In this document: piece by piece, positions 1-8,047 of the stretch
How the letters are laid out: each line of letters begins with the position of its first letter
Numbering within the stretch: the first letter of the stretch is position 1
DNA from: Oscillospiraceae bacterium
GTDB taxonomy: Bacteria; Bacillota; Clostridia; Oscillospirales; Oscillospiraceae
Assembly: GCA_024404315.1 (NCBI GenBank)
Contig: JAKSQD010000001.1
Coordinates: forward strand, 1-64,000
Reading direction: 5' to 3'
DNA: 64,000 nt
The notes under the pieces: model-generated
What the model was told of the DNA's origin: nothing
What the model saw: only the letters and a program-made list of their open reading frames with translations
The model's database searches: none
Program-made: the position numbers and the translations under genes

Positions 1-17
1 ATTGTGCGGTGTTGCCT
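1..17 (-). repeat. Edge fragment of MITE-like family A
   Basis: These 17 bases are the exact reverse complement of positions 40873-40889, inside the left terminal repeat of the full element at 40870-41038. The rest of this copy would lie outside the window. It abuts the TAA stop of the small gene that follows, just as the full copy abuts the TAG stop of the TRIC gene. Confidence 0.5.
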
Positions 18-187
18 TAAGAAAGTGCGTCGGCCAGTTCATCCATCACGTTGGTGACAGCTCGGACAGCCTTTGCGGCGGTGTGTTTGCGGCGCATACA
101 GCGCTTGCTGGGCATCATGGAGCCGACCGTAGTGCCAATGGCAAGCCCCATTCCCATTCCCTTCAAAAAGCTGGTGCAGGACATCAT
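17..187 (-). CDS. Small glycine-rich hydrophobic protein, unknown function
   Basis: I do not recognise a named family. The 56-residue product has a short hydrophobic stretch with a GMGMGLAIGTTVGSMM glycine-zipper pattern (about residues 10-25), a basic patch (KRCMRRK), then an amphipathic tail ending DELADALS. This resembles small YtxH-like or glycine-zipper membrane proteins. I chose the ATG at 187 because it puts AAGGAGA about 9 nt upstream; an ATG three codons earlier is too close to it. The gene's stop codon touches a repeat fragment at the window edge. Confidence 0.55.
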   Translation of the reverse strand: MMSCTSFLKGMGMGLAIGTTVGSMMPSKRCMRRKHTAAKAVRAVTNVMDELADALS

Positions 188-308
188 AGAAATCATCTCT
201 CCTTTCCGTGGAATGAGAACAGTATGCCCAGGAGCAAAACGATGTATCGGCAAAATGAATTGGTAAAAAATGTGATATCAGTCACAAAATTGAAAAAACA
301 GGTCAAAT

Positions 309-345
309 GGAACCGCCCCCTGCCTGCTTGACGGGGAGCGGTTCC
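309..345 (-). terminator. Intrinsic terminator after the EEP-family gene
   Basis: GGAACCGC pairs with GCGGTTCC around a G/C-rich loop. On the minus strand a T-rich stretch follows within a few bases. It lies about 50 bp past the stop of the gene ending at 392. Confidence 0.6.
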
Positions 346-391
346 TCTCTTTTGCTATCTGCTTGTTTTTTGTCAGACGTTGCAAACAGGA

Positions 392-1471
392 TTATTTCAG
401 CCGGAATTCCATTTTGACGGGGTTGTGGTCGGCGTAAGCAAACTGCACCTCGTCCATTGCCTGGAGAGACAGCATCTCGATGTTGTCCGAGAGCAGGAAG
501 CCGTCAATGGTGACGGTGTAACTCAGCTCCGGGTCATAGGGAATATCGGTGTTGCGGGTGGTAGAGGGAAAAGCGTCCCGTTCCGCTTCGGTTAGCTGGT
601 CAAAAGCGAGGGTAATTCCATCGGGGAGCAGATTCCGCTCAAAGGGATGCGCCCAGTCCAGCGTCAAATCCGAGTCGTTCAGCGCCTTCAAGTCCCGGTT
701 CAGGTCGCCGCCAGCGATGACATAATTACCCGCCTGGTATTCGGCGTTCATGTCTTCCAGCATCATTTTGATTTGACCGGTGCGAACGCTTTCGTTGGGG
801 CTGTAAGCGGAGAGGTGGAAGGCATAGACCACCAGTTCCTTTCCGTTTTCCACAGGAACCCGGCTGACGGAATAGCAGCGATCCAGATCGAACAGCTTGT
901 TAAAATCGGTGTCAATGGGCAGGCTGCGGCGTTCAGCGCTGGTGATACCCACCGTAGAGAAAAAGGAAATGCCGGATTTGCTCTTACCAATGGGATTGGT
1001 AAAGGGATAGAACAGATAGGCGGAGTCATAATTCACGGCGAAGCTCTCAGACCAGCCGGGGAAGTACTCCGCAATCATAGCGTCTTGGTTGATGTGCCAG
1101 CTGCGGTCAGCGTCCAAATCAACCTCCTCAAAAATAGCAAAGTCAGGGGCTTCCTTGGCAATCACCTCCGCCGCTCCACGGGTCGCATACTCCACCAGTT
1201 CAGCGCTGCGGGCACGGGATTCCTTTCCGCCATCCATAAAGAAGGTGTAGTCGGGCAGATAGGCTCCAAACCCGATGTTATAGCAGGTGATGGTGTAATT
1301 ACGGCCAATTTCTGCCTCTGCGCTGGCGACAGAAGGAGCGATATCCAGTGTCTGATGGTCGGCAATGCGGTGATAACTGAGCAAAACATAGGAAATATAG
1401 CTGAGAACAACGGCCAGAATCAAAACAACGGCGGCAATCAGTGCCTGGAGGGGCTTTGGAAGCTGTTTCAT
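392..1471 (-). CDS. Membrane-anchored endonuclease/exonuclease/phosphatase (EEP) family protein
   Basis: The 359-residue protein has one N-terminal transmembrane segment (about residues 8-32), so the catalytic domain is predicted outside the membrane. EEP-fold landmarks appear in order: YNIG, a metal-binding EEVD, HLSAY, GGDLN, DGF and a terminal YADHNPV (the usual SDH-type catalytic histidine region). This superfamily cleaves phosphodiester or phosphomonoester bonds in nucleic acids, inositol phosphates or sphingolipids, and the substrate cannot be deduced here. The ATG at 1471 is preceded by AGAGGAG; the open frame extends 18 codons further without a ribosome site. It has its own promoter and terminator, so it is probably monocistronic. 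Confidence 0.8.
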   Translation of the reverse strand: MKQLPKPLQALIAAVVLILAVVLSYISYVLLSYHRIADHQTLDIAPSVASAEAEIGRNYTITCYNIGFGAYLPDYTFFMDGGKESRARSAELVEYATRGAAEVIAKEAPDFAIFEEVDLDADRSWHINQDAMIAEYFPGWSESFAVNYDSAYLFYPFTNPIGKSKSGISFFSTVGITSAERRSLPIDTDFNKLFDLDRCYSVSRVPVENGKELVVYAFHLSAYSPNESVRTGQIKMMLEDMNAEYQAGNYVIAGGDLNRDLKALNDSDLTLDWAHPFERNLLPDGITLAFDQLTEAERDAFPSTTRNTDIPYDPELSYTVTIDGFLLSDNIEMLSLQAMDEVQFAYADHNPVKMEFRLK

Positions 1472-1566
1472 AAGAGATACTCCTCTGTAAAAAATCGGAT
1501 GGTGAAATGAAGAGCCTATCCGCAAATAAAGGTTCGCCGCTGATTGACAGATATGCTCTGATTATC

Positions 1567-1595
1567 ATTGTATCAACAATCCAGACAAAAGACAA
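1567..1595 (-). promoter_or_regulatory. Sigma-A promoter for the EEP-family gene
   Basis: The minus strand reads TTGTCT, 17 bp, TACAAT, between the DUF4830 stop and the EEP start. Confidence 0.6.
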
Positions 1596-1612
1596 TCTTT
1601 TTTCCTCAACCT

Positions 1613-2059
1613 TCAGCTTCTTTTCAAGCTTTTCATAAATCCATCCAGGTCTCCGGTGCGAACGTCTCCACCCACAATCTGTCCGTTCCAGACCAACAAA
1701 TCCAGCAAAACGCCCTCTTCTCCGGTGGGATAGTTGAGGATATCGTAGCTGTACCGGGTGACGTTCTCTCCGGCCAGCGGGCGGAGATCAAACCCGCACT
1801 GCTCTTGAATGGTTAGATAGTCGCTGTAACTGCTGTCAAAGACGGCGGGGAGCAGTACGGAGTCCTCCCGTTCCTTTGTGACCTGCCAGCCCAGCTCTTG
1901 TAGATAGGCCATTCTCAGCTGCGGCGTGGAGCCATCCAGGGGAGCCATAGCGTCAATCCCCTCGGGAAACTGTCCTGCTACGCCGCAGAGAAGCAGAGAG
2001 AGAATCAGGGCGGCTCCTGCGGTCATTTTTCGGAACAGACTGATGTGGTCAGAGTGCAT
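1613..2059 (-). CDS. DUF4830 domain-containing secreted/anchored protein
   Basis: The 148-residue protein has an N-terminal hydrophobic segment (about residues 10-30, a signal peptide or anchor) followed by a domain matching my memory of DUF4830: YLQELGW near residue 53, YLTIQEQCGFDL, a YSYDILNYP core, and the ending IVGGDVRTGDLDGFMKSL. The biochemical role of the family is unknown, and most members are extracytoplasmic proteins of Clostridia. AAGGAGG lies 8 nt before the ATG. It is divergent from the lipoprotein gene at 2247 and lies upstream of the EEP gene, but with a promoter in between. Confidence 0.75.
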   Translation of the reverse strand: MHSDHISLFRKMTAGAALILSLLLCGVAGQFPEGIDAMAPLDGSTPQLRMAYLQELGWQVTKEREDSVLLPAVFDSSYSDYLTIQEQCGFDLRPLAGENVTRYSYDILNYPTGEEGVLLDLLVWNGQIVGGDVRTGDLDGFMKSLKRS

Positions 2060-2103
2060 GAGGATTCCTCCTTTCGTATGGGTATGATTATGCTGGGAAG
2101 GAG

Positions 2104-2132
2104 TTGTCCTATGACTGAAGATCTGGTATAAT
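2104..2132 (+). promoter_or_regulatory. Sigma-A promoter for the LRR lipoprotein gene
   Basis: TTGTCC, 17 bp, TATAAT. The gene starts about 115 bp downstream, leaving a leader that contains a short direct repeat (CATCTTAAAAAATC followed by CATCTTAAAAAATTC). Confidence 0.65.
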
Positions 2133-2246
2133 AAAGAAAATCAAATCGAACAAACAAACGCTTGGTTCATCTTAAAAAATCCATCTTAAAAAATTCATCA
2201 AAGAAATGAAATTATTTCTATTGCCCAAACAAAAGGAGGAAATGAT

Positions 2247-2846
2247 ATGAATGCTACTAGGAAAAAAATGATGGCTCTGATTCTGGCTTTGAGCATGGCG
2301 CTTTCTCTGCTGACGGCCTGTCAGAGTGCTTCCAAGGAGCAGGAAGAACCCGTGGCCAGCGCCTCGGAGGGAAGCGCCGAGGCTTCTGCTTCCGCCGAAG
2401 CGGTCGAAGGAACTGACTATCAAATGGACGGTGATGTCATTGTGGCCTATGTGGGCAGCGCCCATGAAACCACCACACCCAAGAATGCGGTGTCCATTGG
2501 CTCGGATGCCTTCTCCTGGGACATGGGTTATGGTGAGGAATTGGAAAAGGTCACAGTTACCTCCAACATCAAGCGCATTGAATCCGGCGCTTTTTCCTTC
2601 ACCGCCGCTGATTTCATCTATATCGAAGAGGGCGTGGAGTACATCGGCCATTCCGCATTTTCAGATTCCTACATTGACGAAATTTGGTTCCCGTCCTCTG
2701 TTACGGAGATTGGCGCATCCATTATGATGACAGAAGAGGGGCTGGAGGGTACCAAAATCCATGTGGTGGAAGGCTCTCCCATTGCCAAGTACTTTGAAGA
2801 AGATATGCCCTATGGTCAATGTGAACTGCTGTACGATTACCAGTAA
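2247..2846 (+). CDS. BspA-type leucine-rich-repeat lipoprotein
   Basis: A lipoprotein signal (residues 1-24) ends in the lipobox LLTAC, with Cys25 as the predicted lipidation site. An Ala/Ser/Glu-rich linker follows (about residues 30-55), of the same style as the linker in the ABC binding protein ending at 11651. The rest is built from BspA-like (LRR_5) units: VSIGSDAFS, VTVTSNIKRIESGAFSF, VEYIGHSAFSD, VTEIGAS. Such proteins sit on the outer face of the membrane; many act in adhesion, but at 199 residues this has only about four repeats and no specific ligand can be inferred. AAAGGAGG precedes the ATG. Confidence 0.75.
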   Translation: MNATRKKMMALILALSMALSLLTACQSASKEQEEPVASASEGSAEASASAEAVEGTDYQMDGDVIVAYVGSAHETTTPKNAVSIGSDAFSWDMGYGEELEKVTVTSNIKRIESGAFSFTAADFIYIEEGVEYIGHSAFSDSYIDEIWFPSSVTEIGASIMMTEEGLEGTKIHVVEGSPIAKYFEEDMPYGQCELLYDYQ

Positions 2847-3276
2847 CCGGAAAAGCGGAATCCACAGCCTGTGCAAAGCTGGCTTTGTCACATCTTCCCA
2901 AGCAACCGTTCAAGAGCTTTCACGCTTTTTTCGGTTGTTTTGCAGGGCAAACGCATGAGTAACAAAACTATGAATCAGCCGAGTTTTATGGTACACTGAC
3001 ATAGAAAGGCGGTGACATTCATAGTTGAGTTAATAAAACGGATGGAATACATTGAGGACAGCAGCACAAAGTGCTTCACAAACGTCTGCAAAAAGTTTCC
3101 CCCACATCTCACAAGTGAGAAAATTTTTCAAAAACTTGGAAACTGGTGTTTTTCTTCACAAACTGGATTAAAGTTTTTCAAGGGAGATTGTAGCATATAT
3201 TGGGGTAGTAAATGAGGCACGGACTGTTAGGGGGTACATTTTAACACAAATTCGCTTAAAAATTCACTTGTGTCCA
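2847..3276. other. Long AT-rich intergenic region
   Basis: No convincing gene. A possible weak terminator for the lipoprotein gene (AACCG...CGGTT followed by a short T run) lies at about 2903-2942. A 67-codon frame at 3012 starts GTG directly against its only purine-rich motif and overlaps a repeat, so I do not call it. Positions 3131-3150 are an exact copy of one end of the inverted repeat at 9576-9700. Confidence 0.5.
3131..3150 (+). repeat. 20-bp copy of the end of the 9576-9700 inverted repeat
   Basis: These 20 bases equal the exact reverse complement of 9576-9595. The adjacent inner sequence (AAAATTTTTC, preceded by the palindrome CTCACAAGTGAG) is loosely similar to the inner part of the larger element, so this may be a decayed or solo end. 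Confidence 0.55.
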
Positions 3277-3314
3277 TAAAAAAACACCCTTCTGCATATC
3301 AGCAAAAGGGTGTT
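3277..3314 (-). terminator. Intrinsic terminator downstream of yebC
   Basis: AACACCCTT pairs with AAGGGTGTT, followed on the minus strand by a run of T. It lies about 130 bp beyond the yebC stop. Confidence 0.7.
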
Positions 3315-3442
3315 ATTTGTTCACTATCTGTCAGTTCCCCCAAATGATTTGTCTGTCATAGCTCATCATTTAGGGGATAACAATTCTTGATTAAAAGTTG
3401 TTTGAATTACTCAATTTTGGGCAATGTAGAAAACTAATTCAA

Positions 3443-4180
3443 TCAGTCTTCCTGCTCCCAGTTGTGCCAGACGTTCTGAACGTCGTCGTCCTCTTCCAGC
3501 AGGTCGATGATCTTTTCCATGTTGCGGATATCCTTGTCAGAGGTCAGCTTGATGGTATCGTTGGGAATCATGGCTTCCTCAGCGGACTCGAAGGTATAGC
3601 CAGCGGCTTCCAGTGCTTCAGAAACGGGAACCAGCACGTCAGTGGCGCAGTAAACGATGAAAACATCACCGTCATTGACCAAATCGTCAGCGCCTGCCTC
3701 CAGCGCATCCATCATCACGGTATCCTCGTCCAGATCCTCGTCCTCGTTGTTGATGACGATCATGCCCTTGCGCTCGAAGTTCCAGGACACGCAGCCCTGA
3801 GCGCCCAGATTGCCGTTGTACTTATCGAAGATGTGGCGGATGTTGGGGGAAGTACGGTTGCGGTTATCGGTCAGAGCCTCGACGATGATAGCCACGCCGG
3901 AAGGACCATAGCCCTCGAACTGGAGACGCTCGTAGCTGTCGCCGGAACCGGAGGCAAGAGCCTTGTCAATGGTGCGCTTGATGTTGTCCTTGGGCATATT
4001 GACAGCCTTTGCCTTGGCAATGACGGTAGCCAGAGCGGAGTTGTACTTGGGGTCGCCGGAGCCGCCCTGCTTGACAGCGATAATCATTTCACGGGCAATC
4101 TTGGTGAATGCTGCGGAACGCTTTGCGTCAGCTGCGCCCTTGGTCTTCTGAATATTATGCCATTTGGAATGTCCAGACAT
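3443..4180 (-). CDS. yebC: YebC/PmpR (TACO1) family protein
   Basis: The 245-residue protein is full length and has the diagnostic start SGHSKWHNIQ with KGAADAKR, then the NMPKDNI segment and the EGYGPSGVA motif at about residues 90-98. The family was long annotated as a DNA-binding transcriptional regulator; recent work on bacterial and mitochondrial members points to relief of ribosome stalling, for example at proline runs. It is cytoplasmic. The upstream neighbour is the Nif3-like gene, but a promoter lies between them. Confidence 0.95.
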   Translation of the reverse strand: MSGHSKWHNIQKTKGAADAKRSAAFTKIAREMIIAVKQGGSGDPKYNSALATVIAKAKAVNMPKDNIKRTIDKALASGSGDSYERLQFEGYGPSGVAIIVEALTDNRNRTSPNIRHIFDKYNGNLGAQGCVSWNFERKGMIVINNEDEDLDEDTVMMDALEAGADDLVNDGDVFIVYCATDVLVPVSEALEAAGYTFESAEEAMIPNDTIKLTSDKDIRNMEKIIDLLEEDDDVQNVWHNWEQED

Positions 4181-4271
4181 ACTTGATTTTCGTCCCTTCT
4201 TATGAAAAATGGTAGAAATTTATTATAGCAAAGTCGGGCGGCGGAAGCGCCCATACTCACAGATAAAAGTT

Positions 4272-4300
4272 ATTATAGCACGGCTCTTTGGAGAGCGCAA
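4272..4300 (-). promoter_or_regulatory. Sigma-A promoter for yebC
   Basis: The minus strand reads TTGCGC, 17 bp, TATAAT, beginning just after the Nif3-like stop. A second TATAAT occurs about 60 bp further downstream (4211-4216) without a good -35. A CAGATAAA/TTTATCTG inverted repeat brackets the promoter. Confidence 0.6.
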
Positions 4301-4304
4301 GCCT

Positions 4305-5102
4305 TTATCTGTAAGAAATCACCTCACGATGGAGGGCACTTTTTGTCACCTTTAACTCGGGAAAAGCCGCTCGAAGCCAGCTTTCCACCCGCTCCATGAC
4401 GGGATTTTCCGTTGGATAATGTCCGGCGTCAATCAGATTCAAGCCTGCGTCCTTGGCGCACAGGAACTGGTCATATTTGACATCAGAAGTCACGAAGGTG
4501 TCACAGCCGTGAGCGAGCACCGCTTCCATCATGCTGCCGCAGGAGCCGCCGCCCACAGCCACCCGCTTGACGAGGCGATTTGCGTTCCAATACCGCAGGC
4601 CGTTGGGCGCAAGGGACTGTTTCAGCAGAGTCAGATAATCCGTTAAATCCATCGGAGCGGCCAGTTCCCCCACTCGCCCCACACCATAAGGACCATAAGC
4701 GGGGTGAACGCCGGATTGCTCCAAAATCGAGGTACTCCCCACGATGCCGCACTTTTCCGCCAGCACGTCGTTGACACCGCCGGGAACGGAGTCCAAGCAG
4801 GTGTGGCAGCAAATGGCGGCAATTCGATGCTCTGCCAGCATCAGCACCCGTTTTCCGGTGTAATCGTCCTCCACAGCGGAAGCAATTTTGCCAAAGATGA
4901 CCGGATGATGGGAAACAATCAAGTTTGCTCCTGCGTCAATGGCCTCCTGAATGGTTTCCGGTGTGATGTCCAGCGTCAAAAAAACGCTGTTTACCTCCGC
5001 ACTGCGGCGCCCCACCAGCAACCCGGAATTATCCCAGCTCTCCTGCATGGAAAAGGGAGCTTTTTCATCCATCAGGCAGAGAATATCATGTACGGTTGTC
5101 AT
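4305..5102 (-). CDS. Nif3-like dinuclear metal center protein
   Basis: This is a Nif3/YqfO-family protein (265 residues; 'GTP cyclohydrolase 1 type 2' in older annotation). Conserved pieces are SWDNSGLLVG, the ANLIVSHHPVIF metal-binding motif (near residue 65), CCHTCLD, GGGSCGS and the C-terminal DAGHYPTE. Members form toroidal hexamers with a two-metal site; the substrate is still unsettled. The ATG overlaps the stop of trmK (ATGA), the usual trmK-nif3 arrangement in Firmicutes, so translation is probably coupled. Confidence 0.9.
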   Translation of the reverse strand: MTTVHDILCLMDEKAPFSMQESWDNSGLLVGRRSAEVNSVFLTLDITPETIQEAIDAGANLIVSHHPVIFGKIASAVEDDYTGKRVLMLAEHRIAAICCHTCLDSVPGGVNDVLAEKCGIVGSTSILEQSGVHPAYGPYGVGRVGELAAPMDLTDYLTLLKQSLAPNGLRYWNANRLVKRVAVGGGSCGSMMEAVLAHGCDTFVTSDVKYDQFLCAKDAGLNLIDAGHYPTENPVMERVESWLRAAFPELKVTKSALHREVISYR

Positions 5103-5836
5103 ATCTGTCCCTTTCCTTTCGTCAGCCGGAGAATCCAGCCGCTCAAATCCGCTATGATTTGCTGGGTGAGCGCTCTTTTTTCCACGTCGGATTCTTTCGA
5201 AGAACGCTCCAAATTTGCCAGCAGCTTGGTTTGCTTCTCCATCACGGATTGGAGGTAGAGCAGGCGGCTGGGCTCCTCCACCCAGCGGTCAGGATGTCCC
5301 ACCAAAGCGGCAGCGGGAGAATAGTCCAGCGTTTCCGTTCCACCCTCGGCCAGGAGCACGGTATACCAGCGGGTTCCCTCAGCGACCACCCGTTCCCTTT
5401 GGATGCGGTAGCCGTTGGCCTTCAGCCAAAGGCGCAGCTCCTCCTGCGAGCGCTGCGGTTGCAGCACCAAGGTGACATCCTCCTTTGTCCAGGGAGCCGC
5501 TTCCAGAATGCCCACGATCATTTCTCCACCCATGCCACAGATGGTCACGGCGTTTCCTTCTCCGGCGTGGATGGCCTCCAAGCCGGGACAAAGCCGGGTC
5601 TCCACCGCTTCCGCAGTCAAACCATAGCGAATCAGTGTGGCGGCGGCTCGTTCCAGAGGGCCTTTGCGAATGTCCGAAGCGATGGCGTGAGAAATACGTC
5701 CTTCCAGCGTCAAAGCGGTTGGAAGATAAGCATGGTCGGTGCCAACATCGCAGAGCCTTGCGCCCTGCGGAACCCAATCCGCCACGGCTCGCAGTCGGGG
5801 AGTCAATTTGAGTTCGGAATATTTGTGGTAATCCAA
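5099..5836 (-). CDS. trmK: tRNA (adenine(22)-N1)-methyltransferase TrmK
   Basis: A class I SAM methyltransferase of the TrmK/YqfN family, which makes m1A22 in tRNA. Visible motifs are LTPRLRAVADWV, the SAM-binding [25 protein letters not shown] and ICGMGGEM. The start is a TTG at 5836 giving LDYHKYSEL with AAGGAGGGGG about 8 nt upstream; the only earlier in-frame candidate (TTG at 5863) lacks a ribosome site. No promoter is evident in the 35 bp before it, which follow a terminator, so it may be expressed by read-through from the DUF1858 gene upstream. Its last four bases overlap the Nif3-like start. Confidence 0.9.
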   Translation of the reverse strand: MDYHKYSELKLTPRLRAVADWVPQGARLCDVGTDHAYLPTALTLEGRISHAIASDIRKGPLERAAATLIRYGLTAEAVETRLCPGLEAIHAGEGNAVTICGMGGEMIVGILEAAPWTKEDVTLVLQPQRSQEELRLWLKANGYRIQRERVVAEGTRWYTVLLAEGGTETLDYSPAAALVGHPDRWVEEPSRLLYLQSVMEKQTKLLANLERSSKESDVEKRALTQQIIADLSGWILRLTKGKGQI

Positions 5837-5870
5837 GGAAACCCCCTCCTTCAAAAGGGACAATCAATGA

Positions 5871-5906
5871 AAAAAACAGTTCCCGGAAACGTTGCCGCTC
5901 CGGGAA
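5871..5906 (-). terminator. Intrinsic terminator after DUF1858 copy 1
   Basis: TTCCCGGA pairs with TCCGGGAA, followed on the minus strand by CTG and seven T. It lies between the DUF1858 gene and trmK. Confidence 0.7.
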
Positions 5907-5916
5907 GAAGATGAAA

Positions 5917-6120
5917 TTACTGATTAGCGAGGAACTCGTTCAGCTCTTCCAGCAGCTCATCAGCGTCGATGCCGTGAACCATGCAGGCTTCCTCGATGGT
6001 TTCGCCCTGAGCGGAGGGGCAATACAGGCAGTGCATACCAGCGGCCATGAAGATGGGAGCGGAAGCGGGAGCAATAGAAAGAACCTTACCGATGATGGTA
6101 TTCTTGGTGATTTCAGGCAT
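5917..6120 (-). CDS. DUF1858 domain protein, copy 1
   Basis: The 67-residue protein is a complete single DUF1858 domain. It contains GMHCLYCPSAQ (a CxxC pair) followed by ETIEEACMVHGID. In related proteins the domain occurs alone or fused to hybrid-cluster or ScdA-like proteins, and a redox or metal role is suspected but unproven. GGAGG lies 8 nt before the ATG. It has its own consensus promoter and terminator. A paralog (copy 2) lies 210 bp upstream. Confidence 0.85.
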   Translation of the reverse strand: MPEITKNTIIGKVLSIAPASAPIFMAAGMHCLYCPSAQGETIEEACMVHGIDADELLEELNEFLANQ

Positions 6121-6150
6121 TGGGATAACCTCCAAATAAAATATAGTGGT

Positions 6151-6179
6151 ATTATATACGGTTTTGATGGGTTTGACAA
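6151..6179 (-). promoter_or_regulatory. Strong sigma-A promoter for DUF1858 copy 1
   Basis: The minus strand reads TTGTCA, 17 bp, TATAAT, about 30 bp upstream of the start codon. Confidence 0.75.
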
Positions 6180-6220
6180 GATGGAAAGAGAGGCAATTTA
6201 TCAAAATTTCACGCAAAGGG

Positions 6221-6262
6221 AAAAAAGAACCCGGAAAGACAGAAGCTTCCATCTCTCCGGGT
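6221..6262 (-). terminator. Intrinsic terminator after DUF1858 copy 2
   Basis: ACCCGGA pairs with TCCGGGT, followed by TCTTTTTTCC on the minus strand. It closes the trkA-trkH-DUF1858 transcript. Confidence 0.7.
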
Positions 6263-6270
6263 CGATTCAT

Positions 6271-6312
6271 TGCGGTCATACGCACATTGGACAGTTGTGC
6301 GGTGTGCTGCTT
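6271..6312 (-). repeat. Possible diverged half of MITE-like family A
   Basis: The minus strand contains ACACCGCACAA, six variable bases, then AATGTG, matching the left terminal repeat of the element at 40870 at the same spacing. It lies about 20 bp past the DUF1858 copy 2 stop. No matching opposite end is visible, so this is a remnant at best. Confidence 0.35.
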
Positions 6313-6331
6313 ATTTACCACCGATAAGCTC

Positions 6332-6547
6332 TTACATAAAGTCTTCCTGCAAGGCAATGTGAGCGTCGATTTCGTCCAGCAGAATTTCCACGTCAATACC
6401 GTGAACCATGCAGGCTTCCTCGATGGTTTCCATCTGAGCGGAGCCGCAGCGCAGGCAGTGCATTCCCACCTCAGCAAAAACGGCGCTGATGCCAGGAACG
6501 GTGGCAAGAACCTCACCAATTACCGTGTTTTTGGTGATATCAGGCAT
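6332..6547 (-). CDS. DUF1858 domain protein, copy 2
   Basis: The 71-residue paralog of copy 1 has GMHCLRCGSAQ and the same ETIEEACMVHGID block. The DNA encoding this shared block is nearly identical in the two genes, suggesting recent duplication or gene conversion. It starts 36 bp after the trkH stop with no promoter between, so it is probably the third gene of the trkA-trkH operon. Function is unknown; two conserved cysteines suggest redox or metal chemistry. Confidence 0.85.
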   Translation of the reverse strand: MPDITKNTVIGEVLATVPGISAVFAEVGMHCLRCGSAQMETIEEACMVHGIDVEILLDEIDAHIALQEDFM

Positions 6548-6583
6548 AATAGACCTCCATTTTTTACAAAATTGGAAAAGGAA

Positions 6584-8035
6584 TTATCTCTTCCGCTTCC
6601 AGGTGGAGGGGAACAGAAGAATGAGCATGGGGAAAATTTCCAAACGTCCGGCCAGCATATCAAAGATGAGCACCAGCTTGGACAGAGGACGGAAAAAGCC
6701 GAAGTTGCAGGTGGGGCCGACCTGATTGAAGCCGGGGCCGATGTTGTTGATGGTGGCGGCCACTGCCGTAAAGCAGGAGGTGAAATCCTCACAGTCCAAG
6801 CTCACGACCAGCAGAGAGGCGGCATAAATCATCAGATAGCAGGCAAGGAACATCATCGTTCCACGGAGGGTGGCGTTGTCCACAGCATTTCCATCCAACC
6901 GCACGGCGCTGACCCGTCTGGGACGAATCAGAGAGCGAGCCTCTCGAATGCCGGCCTTTGCATAGATGAGGATTCGACTGACCTTCATACCGCCGCCCGT
7001 ACTGCCTGCGCAGGCACCCATAAACATAATCATCAGCATCAGCATTTTGGAGAACTGCGGCCATAGATCAAAGTCACAGGTGGAATAGCCCGTGGTGGTC
7101 ATCACGCTGGCCACCTGGAACGCAGACTGCTGGAAATTATGGAAAAATCCGCTGCCCTGTTTCACGCAGAGGTCAATGGCAATCAGCAGGCTGGCACCGA
7201 AGAAAATACCGAAGTACCAGCGCACCTCCTCCATGTGAATGGCATCGTTGATTTCACGGACAATCAACAGGAAAAAGAACTCGAAGTTGACACCGAAGAG
7301 CACCATAAAGATGGTGATGATAACCTGCTGATAGGTGGTGTAGCTGCCCACGGAGCTATTGAGAATGCCAAAGCCGCCCGTACCTGCTGTACCCAGAGAA
7401 AGACAGATGGCATCAAAGCAGGGCATCCGACCCAGCAGCAGCAGAACAATTTCCGCCACGGTCATGCCGGAGTAAATACCATAGAGGTGACGAGCGGTGG
7501 CTTTCAGGTGGGGAACCAGCTTGGAGACCGAAGGGCCGGGGCTTTCCGCCTGCATCAGGGCGAAGCTGGAGCCGCCGCCCGCCAGCGGAAGAATGGCCAG
7601 CACAAAGACCAGCACGCCCATGCCGCCCACCCAATGGGAAAAGCTGCGCCAAAACAACATGCCGTGGCTCAGAGCCTCCACATCGCTGAGGATAGAAGCG
7701 CCGGTGGTGGTAAAGCCGGAGACAATCTCAAACAAGGCGTTCAGATAGTTGGGAATCTCGCCGCTGATGGTGAAGGGCAGCGCACCGACCAGGGACATGG
7801 CAATCCATGCCAGCGCCACAGTGACATAGCCCTCACGGGCATAAAAGCGGTCGCTGCGGATTTTCTGACGGGTCAGCACAGCACAGAGCACCACACAGAG
7901 CACCACGCAGCCGCCAAACACCAGTGCAACCGAAAATTCCCCATAAATCAGGGCGCAAATCAGGGGCAGAAGCATAAATAAGCCTTCAATTCCCAGAATC
8001 CAGCCCAAAATATTGATAATACTGCGATAATTCAT
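6584..8035 (-). CDS. trkH: TrkH/KtrB-family potassium uptake channel subunit
   Basis: The 483-residue polytopic membrane protein belongs to the superfamily of K+ transporters. It shows the four pore-loop filter regions, e.g. SGFTTTGAS (about residues 109-117), GTAGTGGFG (about 215-223), SVMTTTGYS and NNIGPGF. It forms the K+-translocating pore, gated by the cytoplasmic TrkA/KtrA ring. The gene starts 12 bp after trkA, so the two subunits are co-transcribed. Length is normal for TrkH. Confidence 0.93.
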   Translation of the reverse strand: MNYRSIINILGWILGIEGLFMLLPLICALIYGEFSVALVFGGCVVLCVVLCAVLTRQKIRSDRFYAREGYVTVALAWIAMSLVGALPFTISGEIPNYLNALFEIVSGFTTTGASILSDVEALSHGMLFWRSFSHWVGGMGVLVFVLAILPLAGGGSSFALMQAESPGPSVSKLVPHLKATARHLYGIYSGMTVAEIVLLLLGRMPCFDAICLSLGTAGTGGFGILNSSVGSYTTYQQVIITIFMVLFGVNFEFFFLLIVREINDAIHMEEVRWYFGIFFGASLLIAIDLCVKQGSGFFHNFQQSAFQVASVMTTTGYSTCDFDLWPQFSKMLMLMIMFMGACAGSTGGGMKVSRILIYAKAGIREARSLIRPRRVSAVRLDGNAVDNATLRGTMMFLACYLMIYAASLLVVSLDCEDFTSCFTAVAATINNIGPGFNQVGPTCNFGFFRPLSKLVLIFDMLAGRLEIFPMLILLFPSTWKRKR

Positions 8036-8047
8036 GATGTCCTCCCG

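Noticed and set aside
3012..3215. 67-codon frame in the long gap before yebC
   Set aside because: The GTG start touches its only purine-rich motif, the composition is odd, and it overlaps the repeat at 3131-3150.
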